Source of the DNA: a bacterium HR40
GTDB lineage: Bacteria > Pseudomonadota > Alphaproteobacteria > Geminicoccales > Geminicoccaceae
Direction: 5' to 3'
Length of the DNA stretch: 64,000 bases
NCBI GenBank assembly: GCA_002898275.1
Contig: BEIQ01000003.1
Span: 186,001 to 250,000 of the forward strand
Made by a program: the position numbers and the translations under genes. Below the pieces are notes generated by a model. That model saw only the letters and a program-made list of their open reading frames with translations. It ran no database searches and was not told the origin of the DNA. Positions 35,843-44,608 of the stretch are shown here, in pieces; within the stretch, counting starts at the first letter, position 1; every line of letters starts with the position of its first letter.

Positions 35843-36310
35843 TCAGCTCGCCTGGCGCTGTTCCTCGGCGAGATAGGCGCGCAGGTCGTCGGCCGCCCGC
35901 TCGAGGAGGAAGAGGATGCGGGCATCGCCGTAATCATAGAACAGATCGTCGGGGTCGGTCGGGGTTTGCTCCCGCAGACGGGCGATGGCGAGTTCGAGAA
36001 CCGCCTGAATGGCGTCGAGGGAACGGGCTGGAGAGGCGAGGATCTGGGACTCGAGCTGCTCGAGCTGACGGTCGATCGCGTCGATCTCGGCCTCGATTTC
36101 GGCCAGTCCGGCATCCCGCTCCGCCTTGTCGAGATCGTCGATCATCGAGCGGATCTCGTCGGCCGAAAGACCGACGAGCTGCAGCGGCGCGAAGGTCCAT
36201 TCGGGGAGCGACCGGCGCAGCCGGTCCTGCCGTTCCACGAGCGTTCGCCGCTTGCGGCGCAGTTCGCCGATCCGGCGGACGAGGAGGATGGTATTGGCGA
36301 TGACCGTCAT
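35843..36310 (-). CDS. Hypothetical coiled-coil protein
   Basis: A 155-residue mostly helical protein: MTVIANTILLVRRIGELRRKRRTL, then heptads at about 60-105 (DKAERDAGLAEIEAEIDAIDRQLEQL), and an acidic middle PTDPDDLFYDYGDARIL. There is no membrane segment or signal. The ATG at 36310 has GGGAGACG before it and is preferred over one seven codons earlier. It converges on aspS. No family recognised. Confidence 0.6.
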   Translation of the reverse strand: MTVIANTILLVRRIGELRRKRRTLVERQDRLRRSLPEWTFAPLQLVGLSADEIRSMIDDLDKAERDAGLAEIEAEIDAIDRQLEQLESQILASPARSLDAIQAVLELAIARLREQTPTDPDDLFYDYGDARILFLLERAADDLRAYLAEEQRQAS

Positions 36311-36652
36311 GCTCGTCTCCCTCGGGGGCAAAGCTCGGATCCTGCCGCATCCCCGACCCCGTTAACCGAACCTTAGTCTGTTGCTGCCAACACATCGGGT
36401 CAACGAAGATCGGAAAGAAAACCTAAGAAGCTTCGCGAAAAAAAAGTTAAAATGCCATGTATCGCCTCGCAGACGAGCTTTTGTTTCGCCGGATGCATCG
36501 CCGCGATCTCGACCTGCGGTCGCACCGCGGTTCCTGCCGGCCACCCTCGGTGGTGCCGCTGCCGGGAGGCTGGACGCCGACGCGCCGCTGCGGTTCACTG
36601 ATGCCGGTGGCGGGTGTGCCGGCCCGCGGCGGGACGGTCGGAGGCAGCGACG
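36311..36652. other. 342 bp intergenic region with an AT-rich patch
   Basis: This gap between divergent genes contains no convincing coding frame. From about 36400 to 36455 the sequence is unusually A/T-rich for this genome, with a run of eight A and TTAAAAT. It probably carries promoters for one or both neighbours (UP-element-like), but I could not fix hexamers with good spacing. Confidence 0.5.
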
Positions 36653-37402
36653 GTGACAACGGCACAGGGACCATGGCATGGAGAGGATCCATCGGCTGGG
36701 CGGCGGGGCCCGGTGACTGGCGAGCCGGGCGGGCATCCGCTCCTCGCGCGGCTGCGGAATTACCTGCTCGCCGGCATCATCGTCACCGCTCCGGTGCTCA
36801 TCACCTTCTATATCATCTGGCACATCGTCGACTTCTTCGACGAAACCGTGAGCCAGATCATTCCCTCGCGCTACAACCCCGAGACCTATCTGCCGTTCAG
36901 CCTGCCGGGCCTCGGATTCCTCTTGATGCTCGGTCTGCTCACGCTGATCGGCTGGTTCACCGCCGGCTTCGTCGGCCGATCGGTGATGCGCGCGGGCGAG
37001 CGCATCCTGCACCGCATGCCGGTGGTGCGCGGCATCTACAGTACTCTCAAGCAGATCTTCGAAACCGTGCTGGCTCAGTCGTCGCGCTCCTTCCGGGAGG
37101 TGGTGCTGGTCGAATATCCGCGTCACGGCCTGTGGGCGATCGCCTTCGTGACCGGTCCGACCCGGGGGGAAATCCAGGAGCGTTCGGAGGAACCCCTCGT
37201 CAACGTGTTCCTGCCGACCACCCCCAACCCGACCTCGGGCTTCCTCCTGTTCGTGCCGGCGCGTCAACTCGTGCACCTCGAGATGAGCGTCGAGGATGGC
37301 ATGAAACTCGTCATCTCCGGCGGCATCGTCACCCCGCCGAGTCAGATCGAGCGCGAACGCCGGCAGGCCCGCGGCCTGCCGGCGACTACCGCACCGGACT
37401 AG
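36653..37402 (+). CDS. DUF502-family inner-membrane protein
   Basis: The 249-residue protein has two membrane helices, about 37-58 (LLAGIIVTAPVLITFYIIW) and 84-106 (LGFLLMLGLLTLIGWFTAGFV), then a cytoplasmic/soluble domain with MPVVRGIYSTLKQIFETVL, VTGPTRGEI, VFLPTTPNPTSGFLLFVP and MSVEDGMKLVISGG. These are DUF502 hallmarks; the family's function is unknown. I choose the GTG at 36653 because GGAGGC lies 8 bp before it. A GTG at 36713 (VTGEPGG) is the main alternative. Confidence 0.85.
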   Translation: MTTAQGPWHGEDPSAGRRGPVTGEPGGHPLLARLRNYLLAGIIVTAPVLITFYIIWHIVDFFDETVSQIIPSRYNPETYLPFSLPGLGFLLMLGLLTLIGWFTAGFVGRSVMRAGERILHRMPVVRGIYSTLKQIFETVLAQSSRSFREVVLVEYPRHGLWAIAFVTGPTRGEIQERSEEPLVNVFLPTTPNPTSGFLLFVPARQLVHLEMSVEDGMKLVISGGIVTPPSQIERERRQARGLPATTAPD

Positions 37403-37428
37403 CCGCGGTAACCGTGCCGGGCCCGGAT

Positions 37429-38409
37429 TCAGGCGTGGCCGATGAGCACTCCGGTGAGGAAGACGAGAAAGCCTCCGACCACCACCTGGTAGGCTGCCTG
37501 GAGGAAGGGAGTGTCCATGTAGCGGGCGCGGACCCAGGCAATCGCCCACAGTTCGGCGAGCACGATGAGGACGGCGATGGTGGTGGCGAGGCGGAAGTCG
37601 GGGATGAGATAGGGCAGCGTGTGGCCGAGACCGCCTAGCGTCGTCATGAGGCCGCATACCGCTCCCCGCAGCGCCGGATGGCCGCGACCGGTGAGCGCCC
37701 CGTCGTCGGAGAGGGCTTCGGCAAAACCCATGGAGATCCCGGCCCCGACCGAGGCGGCGGTGCCGACCAAGAAGGCGTCCCAGCTGCTGCCGGTCGCGAA
37801 CGCGGCGGCAAACAGCGGGGCGAGCGTCGACACCGAACCGTCCATGAGACCAGCGAGCCCTGGCTGCACGATCTGCAGGACGAAGCGGCGGCGTGCCGTC
37901 TCCGCCTCGCTCTCCACCGCCTGCTCGGTGAGGTGGGCCGCTCGCAGCCGACGCGCGAGCGAGGCGTGTTGCGCCTCGGTCTCGGCCAGATCGACGAGCA
38001 GCTCGCGGATCGCCAGGTCCGCCACCTGTTGCGCCGCCTTTAGATAAAAGTTGCGCGTTTCCTCCTCCATGTCCTCGGCGATCCGGCGGATGGTGGCGAG
38101 GTCGAGGTGCCGCATGAGCCACACCGGTCGCCGCCGAATGAACCCCCGCACGTGTTCGCGGCGAATGAGCGGCACATGCTCGCCGAACTTCTGGCGATAG
38201 AGCTCGGTCAAGCGGCGGCGGTGTTCGCTCTCCTCCTCCGCCATCTCCTCGAAGACCTTGGCGGAATGCGGGAAGCTCTCCCGCAACGCATCGGCAAAGT
38301 CCCGGTAGATGCGACCGTCTTCCTCCTCGAGGGAAATGGCGAGGGCGAGGATCTCCCGCTCGCCGAGATCGGTGAAACGCTTGCTCGGCCCCCAGCTCAG
38401 GGTGAACAT
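37429..38409 (-). CDS. mbfA: Membrane-bound ferritin MbfA (rubrerythrin-VIT1 fusion iron exporter)
   Basis: This 326-residue protein joins an N-terminal ferritin-like/rubrerythrin domain (1-165) with Glu and EExxH iron ligands ([45 protein letters not shown]) to a C-terminal VIT1/CCC1-type membrane domain with five helices (about 175-326; [18 protein letters not shown]). MbfA exports iron in rhizobia and relatives and is under Irr control there. An imperfect TAGAAC-x4-CCAGAA element at about 38451-38467 vaguely resembles an iron-control box, but I would not rely on it. It is divergent from the SDR gene. Confidence 0.92.
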   Translation of the reverse strand: MFTLSWGPSKRFTDLGEREILALAISLEEEDGRIYRDFADALRESFPHSAKVFEEMAEEESEHRRRLTELYRQKFGEHVPLIRREHVRGFIRRRPVWLMRHLDLATIRRIAEDMEEETRNFYLKAAQQVADLAIRELLVDLAETEAQHASLARRLRAAHLTEQAVESEAETARRRFVLQIVQPGLAGLMDGSVSTLAPLFAAAFATGSSWDAFLVGTAASVGAGISMGFAEALSDDGALTGRGHPALRGAVCGLMTTLGGLGHTLPYLIPDFRLATTIAVLIVLAELWAIAWVRARYMDTPFLQAAYQVVVGGFLVFLTGVLIGHA

Positions 38410-38560
38410 CGCAAAGCCCCCGGATCGTGACAGCTGTGACGACAGCCCGGACAGCCCCAACGTAGAACGTTTCCAGAAAGCGTCCACGCACCGCTCTGGC
38501 ATTCTCGGGCCTGCGCCGCTAAAGCGGCGATCGAACGCGACCAAGGGGGAGGATCGGTCC

Positions 38561-39325
38561 ATGCAGCGTTTCGCCCTTTCGGGTAAGGTCGCCCTGGTGA
38601 CCGGCGGCAATGGCGGCATCGGCCTCGGCATCGCCCAGGGGCTGGCGGAGGCCGGCGCCGATATCGCGATCGTCGGCCGCAACAGCGACAAGAACGCGAC
38701 CGCCGTCGCCCGACTCGCCGCGCTCGGAGCACGGGCGCGGGCGATCGTCGCCGATGTCGCCAAGCCGGAAGACTGCAGGGCGATGGTCGAGGAGGCGGTC
38801 GCGGCTTTCGGGGGCCTCGACATCCTGGTCTGCAACGCCGGTACCAATATCCGCAAGCAGCCGCAGGATTACGCGCCCGAGGAGTGGCGCCTCATCCTCG
38901 ACACCAATCTGTCGAGCGTCTGGTTCTCGTGCCTTGCCGCCTATCCGGAGCTCAAGAAGCGCGGCCGTGGCAAAATCATCACCATCGGCTCGATGATGTC
39001 GCTCTTCGGCGCTTCCTTCGCCGGCCCCTATGCCGCCAGCAAAGGGGGGGTCGTGCAGCTGACGCGCGCTCTCGCCACCGCCTGGGCCAAGGACAACATC
39101 CAAGTGAATGCCATTCTGCCGGGCTGGATCGACACCGAGCTCACGCGGCGAGCCCGCCGAGACGTGCCCGGCCTCGAGGAGCGCGTGGTCCAGCGCACCC
39201 CGGCGGGCCGCTGGGGGACCCCCGAGGATTTCTGCGGGATCGCCGTTTTCCTCGCCAGCGCCGCCTCGGACTTCGTCACCGGCACCGCCATTCCGGTCGA
39301 TGGCGGCTACTCGGTGCAGGGCTGA
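38561..39325 (+). CDS. Short-chain dehydrogenase/reductase (KduD/gluconate 5-dehydrogenase-like)
   Basis: A 254-residue classical SDR. The NAD(P) motif is [12 protein letters not shown] (about 15-26), NAG appears in VCNAGT, the catalytic Ser lies in GSMMS (about 143-147), Tyr-x3-Lys in YAASKGG, and PGWIDTEL follows. Such enzymes interconvert sugar-acid keto and hydroxy groups. AGGGGGAGG precedes the ATG at 38561. Being just upstream of a TRAP transporter operon suggests it oxidises an imported hydroxy or sugar acid, an inference. Confidence 0.88.
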   Translation: MQRFALSGKVALVTGGNGGIGLGIAQGLAEAGADIAIVGRNSDKNATAVARLAALGARARAIVADVAKPEDCRAMVEEAVAAFGGLDILVCNAGTNIRKQPQDYAPEEWRLILDTNLSSVWFSCLAAYPELKKRGRGKIITIGSMMSLFGASFAGPYAASKGGVVQLTRALATAWAKDNIQVNAILPGWIDTELTRRARRDVPGLEERVVQRTPAGRWGTPEDFCGIAVFLASAASDFVTGTAIPVDGGYSVQG

Positions 39326-39338
39326 GCGCTGCCCGCGC

Positions 39339-39366
39339 TTGACAGTCCGAGCGCCGGGCTTAAGGC
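39339..39366 (+). promoter_or_regulatory. Candidate promoter of the TRAP transporter operon
   Basis: TTGACA (39339-39344) and TAAGGC (39361-39366), 16 bp apart, lie 58 bp before dctP. The layout is almost the same as the tRNA-Leu promoter (TTGACA-16-TAAGCT). Confidence 0.5.
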
Positions 39367-39423
39367 TGCATCTCGCCTCGCGGGACGCTCATCTCGCGCG
39401 TTCCACACAAGGGGAGGGGAAGT

Positions 39424-40545
39424 ATGAAGCACGCGCTGCAACGCGTCCTCTGTGCGGCTGCCATCGGCGTGACGGTCCTCGTACCGGGCTTCGCCACGCC
39501 GGCCGCCGCTCAAGAGATCAAGCTCACCGGGCAGTCCACTCATCCGCCGACAGCCAATCTGCATCTGATCTTCGAGCTTTGGGCCAAGACGGTGGAGGAG
39601 ATGACGGCAGGCCGGGTCAAGATCGAAACCCTGCCGGCCGGTGCGATCGTGCCGCCGTTCGAGGTCTTCGATGCCACCTCGCGCGGCGTGCTGCAGGTCG
39701 GGATGGGGGCGTTCGGCTATATTCTCGGCAAGAGCCCGGTCACCATTCCGCTTTCCCACGGGCCGCTTTTCGGCATGGACGGCAACGACTTCGCCGGCTG
39801 GTACTGGGAGGGCGGCGGCTACGAACTGCTGAACGAGTTCTTCCAGAACGAAGTCAAACTCAACGTCGTCGGATTCCACGTACCCACCGACTATCCCCAG
39901 GGTCTGGGCTGGTTCAAGCAGCCGATCAAGAGCCTCGACGACCTCCGGGGTATGAAGTATCGCATCTACGGCATCGGGGCGGAGACCTTCAAGGCTCTGG
40001 GTGTATCCGTGGTCACCCTGCCAGGCGGCGAGATCGTCCCGGCTCTCGAGCGCGGCGTCATCGACGGCGCCGAATGGATCAATTGCGCCGAGGACAAGAA
40101 GCTGGGTCTCGACGACGTCGCCAAGAACTATTACGCGCCAGGCATGCACGAGCCGGTCACCGGCGGACATCTCATGATCAACCGAGATGTCTGGGAGAAG
40201 CTCCCGGCCGATGTCAAAAAGATCATGGAAGTGGCGATCGTCTACGCCACGGTGCGCCGCAATCACAAATTCGTTCTCGAGGGCGCCGAGGCCTGCCGCG
40301 AGCTGATCGCCGAGGGCGTCAACCTCTACCGCACGCCGGAGAGCATCCTCAAGAACTTCCTCGATCAGTGGGAGAAGATCTCCGCCGGCTACGCCGCGCA
40401 GAATCCTCTCTACAAGAAAGTCATCGACAGCCAGAAGGCCTACGCGGAGAAGATCGTCCCTTATCGCCTGTCCTGGTATCCCGACTACGAGTGGGTCGGA
40501 AGCTACTACTGGAAGGACAAGGTGTACGCCAAGCCCGTCGAGTGA
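39424..40545 (+). CDS. dctP: TRAP transporter solute-binding protein, DctP family (TakP/SmoM-like)
   Basis: A 373-residue periplasmic receptor with signal peptide (to about TPAAAQE). DctP-family segments include GRVKIETLPAGAIVPPFEVFDATSRG, DDLRGMKYRIYGIGAETFKALG with the substrate-carboxylate Arg, and the signature around ALERGVIDGAEW. The FAGWYWEGGGYELLNEFF segment and length of about 370 fit the larger TakP/SmoM group that binds 2-oxo acids or polyols, so the solute is probably an organic acid. It is first in dctP-dctQ-dctM. Confidence 0.92.
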   Translation: MKHALQRVLCAAAIGVTVLVPGFATPAAAQEIKLTGQSTHPPTANLHLIFELWAKTVEEMTAGRVKIETLPAGAIVPPFEVFDATSRGVLQVGMGAFGYILGKSPVTIPLSHGPLFGMDGNDFAGWYWEGGGYELLNEFFQNEVKLNVVGFHVPTDYPQGLGWFKQPIKSLDDLRGMKYRIYGIGAETFKALGVSVVTLPGGEIVPALERGVIDGAEWINCAEDKKLGLDDVAKNYYAPGMHEPVTGGHLMINRDVWEKLPADVKKIMEVAIVYATVRRNHKFVLEGAEACRELIAEGVNLYRTPESILKNFLDQWEKISAGYAAQNPLYKKVIDSQKAYAEKIVPYRLSWYPDYEWVGSYYWKDKVYAKPVE

Positions 40546-40676
40546 CGGAACTGTGAGGGCGGGGCTTCGGCGGCGAAGCCCCGCCGCTTGCATGCCCAAC
40601 TTCACCCCGAACGCGCACAGCCGAGCGACCGGGCTGCCCTTCGCGCCGGGTCGTTGGTGTGGGAGATCGCGCCAAG

Positions 40677-41243
40677 ATGAACGTCGCAACCCAGCACTTT
40701 CCGGAGAGCGCCGATCCCGGAGCGCCGCCTTTCCTCGTGCGGCTGGTGGTGACGATCGACCGGTTCACGGCACGCAGCGGAACCCTGTTCGCCTATATCA
40801 TCGTTCCCATGGTCCTGGCGGTCGTCTACGAGGTGATCAGCCGCTACGTCTTCGCGCGACCGACGATTTGGGCCTACGACGTCACCTACATGCTCTACGG
40901 CACACACTTCATGCTCGGAGCGGCCTACGCGCTGCTGCGAGGCGCTCACATACGCACCGATATGTTTTACCAGAACTGGTCCGATCGCACGAAGGGGCTA
41001 GTCGACGCTTTTCTTTACCTCGTGTTTTTCTTTCCAGGTATGCTGTTCTTTTTCCTCATGGCCTGGCAGGAGTTCGTCCACGCCTATGATATCGGGGAGC
41101 GCTCCGAGGCCAGTCCCTGGCGGCCGCTCATCTGGCCGTTCAAGGGCGTGATCCCGGCGGCGGCCTTGCTGCTGCTCGTCCAGGGTGTTTCCGAGTTCGT
41201 CAAGAGCGCCTGGGCGGCATTGACCGGGAGGCGCCTCGTATGA
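40677..41243 (+). CDS. dctQ: TRAP transporter small permease, DctQ family
   Basis: The 188-residue protein has four membrane helices, at about 36-58, 70-88, 105-128 and 150-170. EVISRYVFARPTIWAYDVTYMLYGTHFMLGAAYAL matches DctQ. It joins the large permease to complete the sodium-dependent transporter. The ATG at 40677 is used; a GTG six codons earlier is possible. It overlaps dctM by four bases. Confidence 0.9.
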   Translation: MNVATQHFPESADPGAPPFLVRLVVTIDRFTARSGTLFAYIIVPMVLAVVYEVISRYVFARPTIWAYDVTYMLYGTHFMLGAAYALLRGAHIRTDMFYQNWSDRTKGLVDAFLYLVFFFPGMLFFFLMAWQEFVHAYDIGERSEASPWRPLIWPFKGVIPAAALLLLVQGVSEFVKSAWAALTGRRLV

Positions 41244-42559
41244 GCAACGAAATCCTCGGGATCGTCCTGCTCGTCGGTCTCTTGACCGGTATCTTCGCCG
41301 GGTTCCCGATCGCGTTCACGCTCATCATCCTGTCGATCGTCTTCGGCTGGATCGGCTTTGGCGATTCCGTCTTCTACCTGATGGTGTTCCAGACCATCGG
41401 GCTCATGAAGGAGGAGACTCTCGCCGCGGTCCCGCTGTTCGTCTTCATGGGTCACATTCTCCAACAAGCGGGGCTCATGGAGCGGCTGTTCCGCTCCTTT
41501 CAGCTCATCCTCGCGCCGGTGCGCGGTTCTCTCTACCTCGGTGTCCTGTTCACCGCGACGGTATTCGCCACGGCGACCGGCATCATCGGTGCTTCGGTGA
41601 CCGTCATGGGGATGATGGCGGCACCGGCCATGATTCGCGCTGGCTACGACCCGAAGCTGTCGGCCGGGGCGATCGCGGCCGGCGGTACCCTCGGTATCCT
41701 GATCCCGCCGAGCGTCATGCTCGTCGTCCTCGGGCCGGTGGTGGGGGTGTCCATCGTCAAACTGTTCGCGGCGGCGCTGATCCCGGGCCTCCTCCTCTCC
41801 GCCCTCTACATCGCCTATGCCATGGTCCGCTGCTACCTCGACCCCAGTGTGGGGCCGCCTTTGCCGCGCGAGATGTGGCCGAAGTCGGCAGTCGAGGTGG
41901 CCAAGGAGTTCTTCTCCGGCGTCGTGCCGCTTGCCGTCGTCATCTTCGCGGCCTTGGGCAGCATTCTCTTTGGCATCGCCACCCCCACCGAAGCGGCCGC
42001 CATGGGTGCCTTTGGCGCCTTTCTGCTCACCCTCGCCTACGGCCGCTTCTCCCTGGCACGACTCAAGGAGGCCTGTCTCGATACCCTCGAAACTTCCTCC
42101 CTCGTTCTTTTCCTCGCTGTCGCCTCCAACATCTACGGCGCCGTCTTCACCCGTCTCGGCACCAGCCGCATGATCGCGGACTGGCTCGTCACCCTGACGT
42201 TCGACCCCACGATCATGCTGATCGTGCTGATGGTCCTGATCTTCGTTCTCGGCTGGCCGCTCGAGTGGCCAGCGATCATCTTCATCTTCCTGCCGATTTT
42301 CCTGCCCGCCGTCCAGAGTATGAAGATCGACCCGGTCTGGTTCTCGACCCTGGTCGCGGTGAACCTCCAGACCGCCTTCCTCTCCCCGCCCGTGGCCATG
42401 GCCGCCTACTATCTGCGGGCCGTCGCCCCGCAGTGGGAGCTCGCCTGGATCTATCGCGGCATGTTCGATTTCATGGTGCTGCAGGTGATCGGTCTCGTCA
42501 TCGTCTTCCTGTTCCCCGAGGTGGCTCTGTGGTTGCCGCGGGTTCTCTTCGGCTCCTGA
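41240..42559 (+). CDS. dctM: TRAP transporter large permease, DctM family
   Basis: A 439-residue polytopic protein with about 12 membrane segments. DctM signatures are VPLFVFMGHILQQAG, ATGIIGASVTVMGMMAAPAM, AGGTLGILIPPSVMLVVLG, GIATPTEAAAMGAFGAFLL and LPIFLPAVQSMKIDPVWFS. The IPPS and TPTEAA stretches are the re-entrant hairpins that carry sodium and solute. With dctP and dctQ it imports a carboxylate. Confidence 0.95.
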   Translation: MSNEILGIVLLVGLLTGIFAGFPIAFTLIILSIVFGWIGFGDSVFYLMVFQTIGLMKEETLAAVPLFVFMGHILQQAGLMERLFRSFQLILAPVRGSLYLGVLFTATVFATATGIIGASVTVMGMMAAPAMIRAGYDPKLSAGAIAAGGTLGILIPPSVMLVVLGPVVGVSIVKLFAAALIPGLLLSALYIAYAMVRCYLDPSVGPPLPREMWPKSAVEVAKEFFSGVVPLAVVIFAALGSILFGIATPTEAAAMGAFGAFLLTLAYGRFSLARLKEACLDTLETSSLVLFLAVASNIYGAVFTRLGTSRMIADWLVTLTFDPTIMLIVLMVLIFVLGWPLEWPAIIFIFLPIFLPAVQSMKIDPVWFSTLVAVNLQTAFLSPPVAMAAYYLRAVAPQWELAWIYRGMFDFMVLQVIGLVIVFLFPEVALWLPRVLFGS

Positions 42560-42575
42560 GGCGACGAGCTCGAGA

Positions 42576-42589
42576 TTGACCCGGATCAA
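42576..42589 (+). promoter_or_regulatory. FNR/FixK-like box upstream of the DUF6455-type gene
   Basis: TTGAC-CCGG-ATCAA matches the TTGA-N6-TCAA pattern of FNR/FixK-class regulators at all eight half-site bases. Its centre is about 61 bp before the ATG at 42644, which would put a class II start site (+41.5) near 42624, a sensible 20 nt leader. Confidence 0.65.
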
Positions 42590-42590
42590 T

Positions 42591-42621
42591 GCGCCTCCCG
42601 GGCCCAAGGTCCAGGAGGCGC
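42591..42621 (+). terminator. Hairpin between dctM and the DUF6455-type gene
   Basis: Arms GCGCCTCC (42591-42598) and GGAGGCGC (42614-42621) extend inward with GGGCC/GGTCC after one mismatch. It lies 31 bp after the dctM stop and just after the FNR/FixK-like box. No T run follows, so it may end the TRAP transcript or form the 5' leader structure of the next one. Confidence 0.5.
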
Positions 42622-42643
42622 ATGTCCGTTCATGGAGGCCCTG

Positions 42644-43045
42644 ATGACGGAAGACCCTCTTTGGGTGCAGCATCCGGTTCTTCGGGGCGGTCGCGAGCTG
42701 GCTTTCGATCCCGAGACCGCGACGGCCGATCCTCTCGCCGCCTGTCTGGCCGAGATCGGCCTGTCGGCGAGCGACGTGGCGACCGCCCGCGCGCGCAGCG
42801 AACGCGAACACGAGGCGATGATGCGTCGCTTCGGAATCCACCGACGCCTGGTGCCCCGGGCATTTCTCGGGGCGCTTCGCGATGCCGAGCGGGTGTGCGC
42901 CCACTGTCTCGCCGTTCGGCGCTGTCGGCGCTTCCTCGCCCATCCGGACGCGCCGGCGGTCGGCGCTCGAGCCTTCTGCCCGAATGCCGCTCTCTTCGCC
43001 CAGATCGCGACGGTGACGGAAGGGATGCGGCCCCCGGTACCTTGA
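42644..43045 (+). CDS. DUF6455-like small cysteine-motif protein
   Basis: A 133-residue protein. The C-terminal third has the pattern VCAHCLAVRRCRRFL ... AFCPNAALF (about 83-117), giving CxxC, a third Cys six residues on, and a Cys-Pro-Asn. This pattern is that of DUF6455-type proteins of alphaproteobacteria, whose four cysteines suggest metal or Fe-S binding (inference). The ATG at 42644 has a perfect GGAGG five bases before it; an in-frame ATG at 42632 is less well placed. An FNR/FixK-like box upstream suggests induction under low oxygen. Confidence 0.7.
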   Translation: MTEDPLWVQHPVLRGGRELAFDPETATADPLAACLAEIGLSASDVATARARSEREHEAMMRRFGIHRRLVPRAFLGALRDAERVCAHCLAVRRCRRFLAHPDAPAVGARAFCPNAALFAQIATVTEGMRPPVP

Positions 43046-43134
43046 GAATTCCCCTTTACCGGACGCTCCCGCTGTCCCAGATGGCGGGCGAACAGGAGAC
43101 GACGTCCTGGAGCGACGTCATCGGGGGAGCGTCG

Positions 43135-44577
43135 ATGACCGGGATCCATCGCGTGCAGCTTCTGATCGGGGGCGAATGGCGGGAGGCCGCCTCGGGCGCA
43201 ACCCTCACCATCCTCGATCCGGCTACCGAAGAACCCGTAACGATCGCCCCGCAGGCCGGGCGCGAAGACACGCAGCGAGCGATCGAGGCCGCCCATGCGG
43301 CCTTTGCGAGCTGGCGCCGGACCCCGCCGTGGGAGCGTTCGCGACTGTTGCGCGAGGCGGCGCGCTTGCTCGCGACGCGCAGCGAAGAGGTGGCGCGCCA
43401 GCTCACCCTCGAAGTCGGCAAGCCGATCGCCCAAAGCCGAGCCGAGGTGCAGGCGGCGGTCGAGTGCATCGACTGGTATGCCGACGAGGCGCGGCGGATC
43501 TACGGCGAGTCCCTGCCGGGGCGGGCGCCGGGCCAGCGGTTCGAGACCCAGTACGAGCCGGTGGGCGTGGTCGCGGCATTCACCGCCTGGAACTTCCCGG
43601 TCGTGTTGCAGGCGCGCAAGATCGCGCCAGCCCTAGCTGCCGGCTGCACCGTAGTGTGCCGGCCGGCGGAAGAGGGGACGGGGGCGGTGGCGTTGCTGGT
43701 CCGCTGCTTCCTCGATGCCGGCCTGCCGGCCGGAGTGGTCAACATGTTGACCGGCCTGCCGCAAGAGATCTCCGAGACGGTCATGGATTCGGAGCTCGTG
43801 CGCAAAGTGTCGTTCACCGGCTCCATTCCCGTCGGCCAGTACCTGATCCGTCGCTCCGCGGACACGGTGAAGCGGATCTCCATGGAGCTCGGTGGCCACG
43901 CGCCGGTGATCGTGCACGAAGATGTCGATGTCGAGCAGGTGGCGAAGGCCTCGGTGGCCGGCAAGTTCCGCAACGCCGGGCAGGTGTGCGTATCGCCGAC
44001 GCGCTTTTTCGTTCACCGCCGCCTGAAGGACGCCTTCGTCGCGCATTTCGTCGCCGAGGCCCGAAAGTTGCGGCTCGGCCACGGCCTCGACCCGGCGACC
44101 GACGTCGGCCCCCTCATCAACCGCCGGCGCCTCGCCTTCATCGAGAAACTGGTGGACGACACGCGCCGCGACGGGGCCTGCCTCGTGCTCGGCGGTGGTC
44201 GCCCAGCGGGCATGAACCGCGGCTTCTTCTTCGAGCCCACGGTCTTCGACGACGTGCCGGACGAGGCGCGAGCGATGCGCGAGGAACCGTTCGGTCCGAT
44301 CGCCTTGATCTCCCCCTTCGACAGCTTCGAGGAGGCGATCGCGCGGGCGAACGCCTTGCCCTACGGTCTCGCTGCTTACACGTTCACCAATTCGCTGCGC
44401 CTCGCTCGCCGCACCATCGATGCCCTCGAGACCGGCATTGTCGGCGTCAACACCTTCGTCGCGGCGACCGCCGAGATGCCCTTTGGCGGGGTGAAGCACT
44501 CGGGCTTCGGCCGCGAGAACGGCCGGCAGGGCATTCTCGACTATCTCAACGTCAAGTTCGCCAACATCGTGATGTGA
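43135..44577 (+). CDS. NAD(P)-dependent aldehyde dehydrogenase, succinate-semialdehyde dehydrogenase-like
   Basis: A 480-residue ALDH. It shows TAWNFP at about 150-155, the catalytic Glu251 in SMELGGHAP, catalytic Cys285 in NAGQVCVSPTRF and the C-terminal EMPFGGVKHSGFGREN. Length and motifs are nearest to GabD/short-chain semialdehyde dehydrogenases. The usual cofactor-side Lys of the KPAE motif is Arg here (VCRPAEE), which could alter NAD/NADP binding. It is followed 31 bp on by a 3-hydroxyacid dehydrogenase gene, so the two probably act in one pathway. A GGGGGAG site precedes the ATG. Confidence 0.88.
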   Translation: MTGIHRVQLLIGGEWREAASGATLTILDPATEEPVTIAPQAGREDTQRAIEAAHAAFASWRRTPPWERSRLLREAARLLATRSEEVARQLTLEVGKPIAQSRAEVQAAVECIDWYADEARRIYGESLPGRAPGQRFETQYEPVGVVAAFTAWNFPVVLQARKIAPALAAGCTVVCRPAEEGTGAVALLVRCFLDAGLPAGVVNMLTGLPQEISETVMDSELVRKVSFTGSIPVGQYLIRRSADTVKRISMELGGHAPVIVHEDVDVEQVAKASVAGKFRNAGQVCVSPTRFFVHRRLKDAFVAHFVAEARKLRLGHGLDPATDVGPLINRRRLAFIEKLVDDTRRDGACLVLGGGRPAGMNRGFFFEPTVFDDVPDEARAMREEPFGPIALISPFDSFEEAIARANALPYGLAAYTFTNSLRLARRTIDALETGIVGVNTFVAATAEMPFGGVKHSGFGRENGRQGILDYLNVKFANIVM

Positions 44578-44608
44578 ACGCCGCCTGGAACCGGGGGACG
44601 CGAACCGG

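Noticed and set aside
38451-38467. Possible Irr-type iron box (TAGAAC-x4-CCAGAA) before mbfA.
   Set aside because: The match is imperfect and the dyad is weak, so it is mentioned but not called.
36362-38491. A 709-codon reverse-strand frame covering the DUF502 and mbfA region.
   Set aside because: mbfA lies in another frame of the same strand and the DUF502 protein on the opposite one; this frame has no family features.
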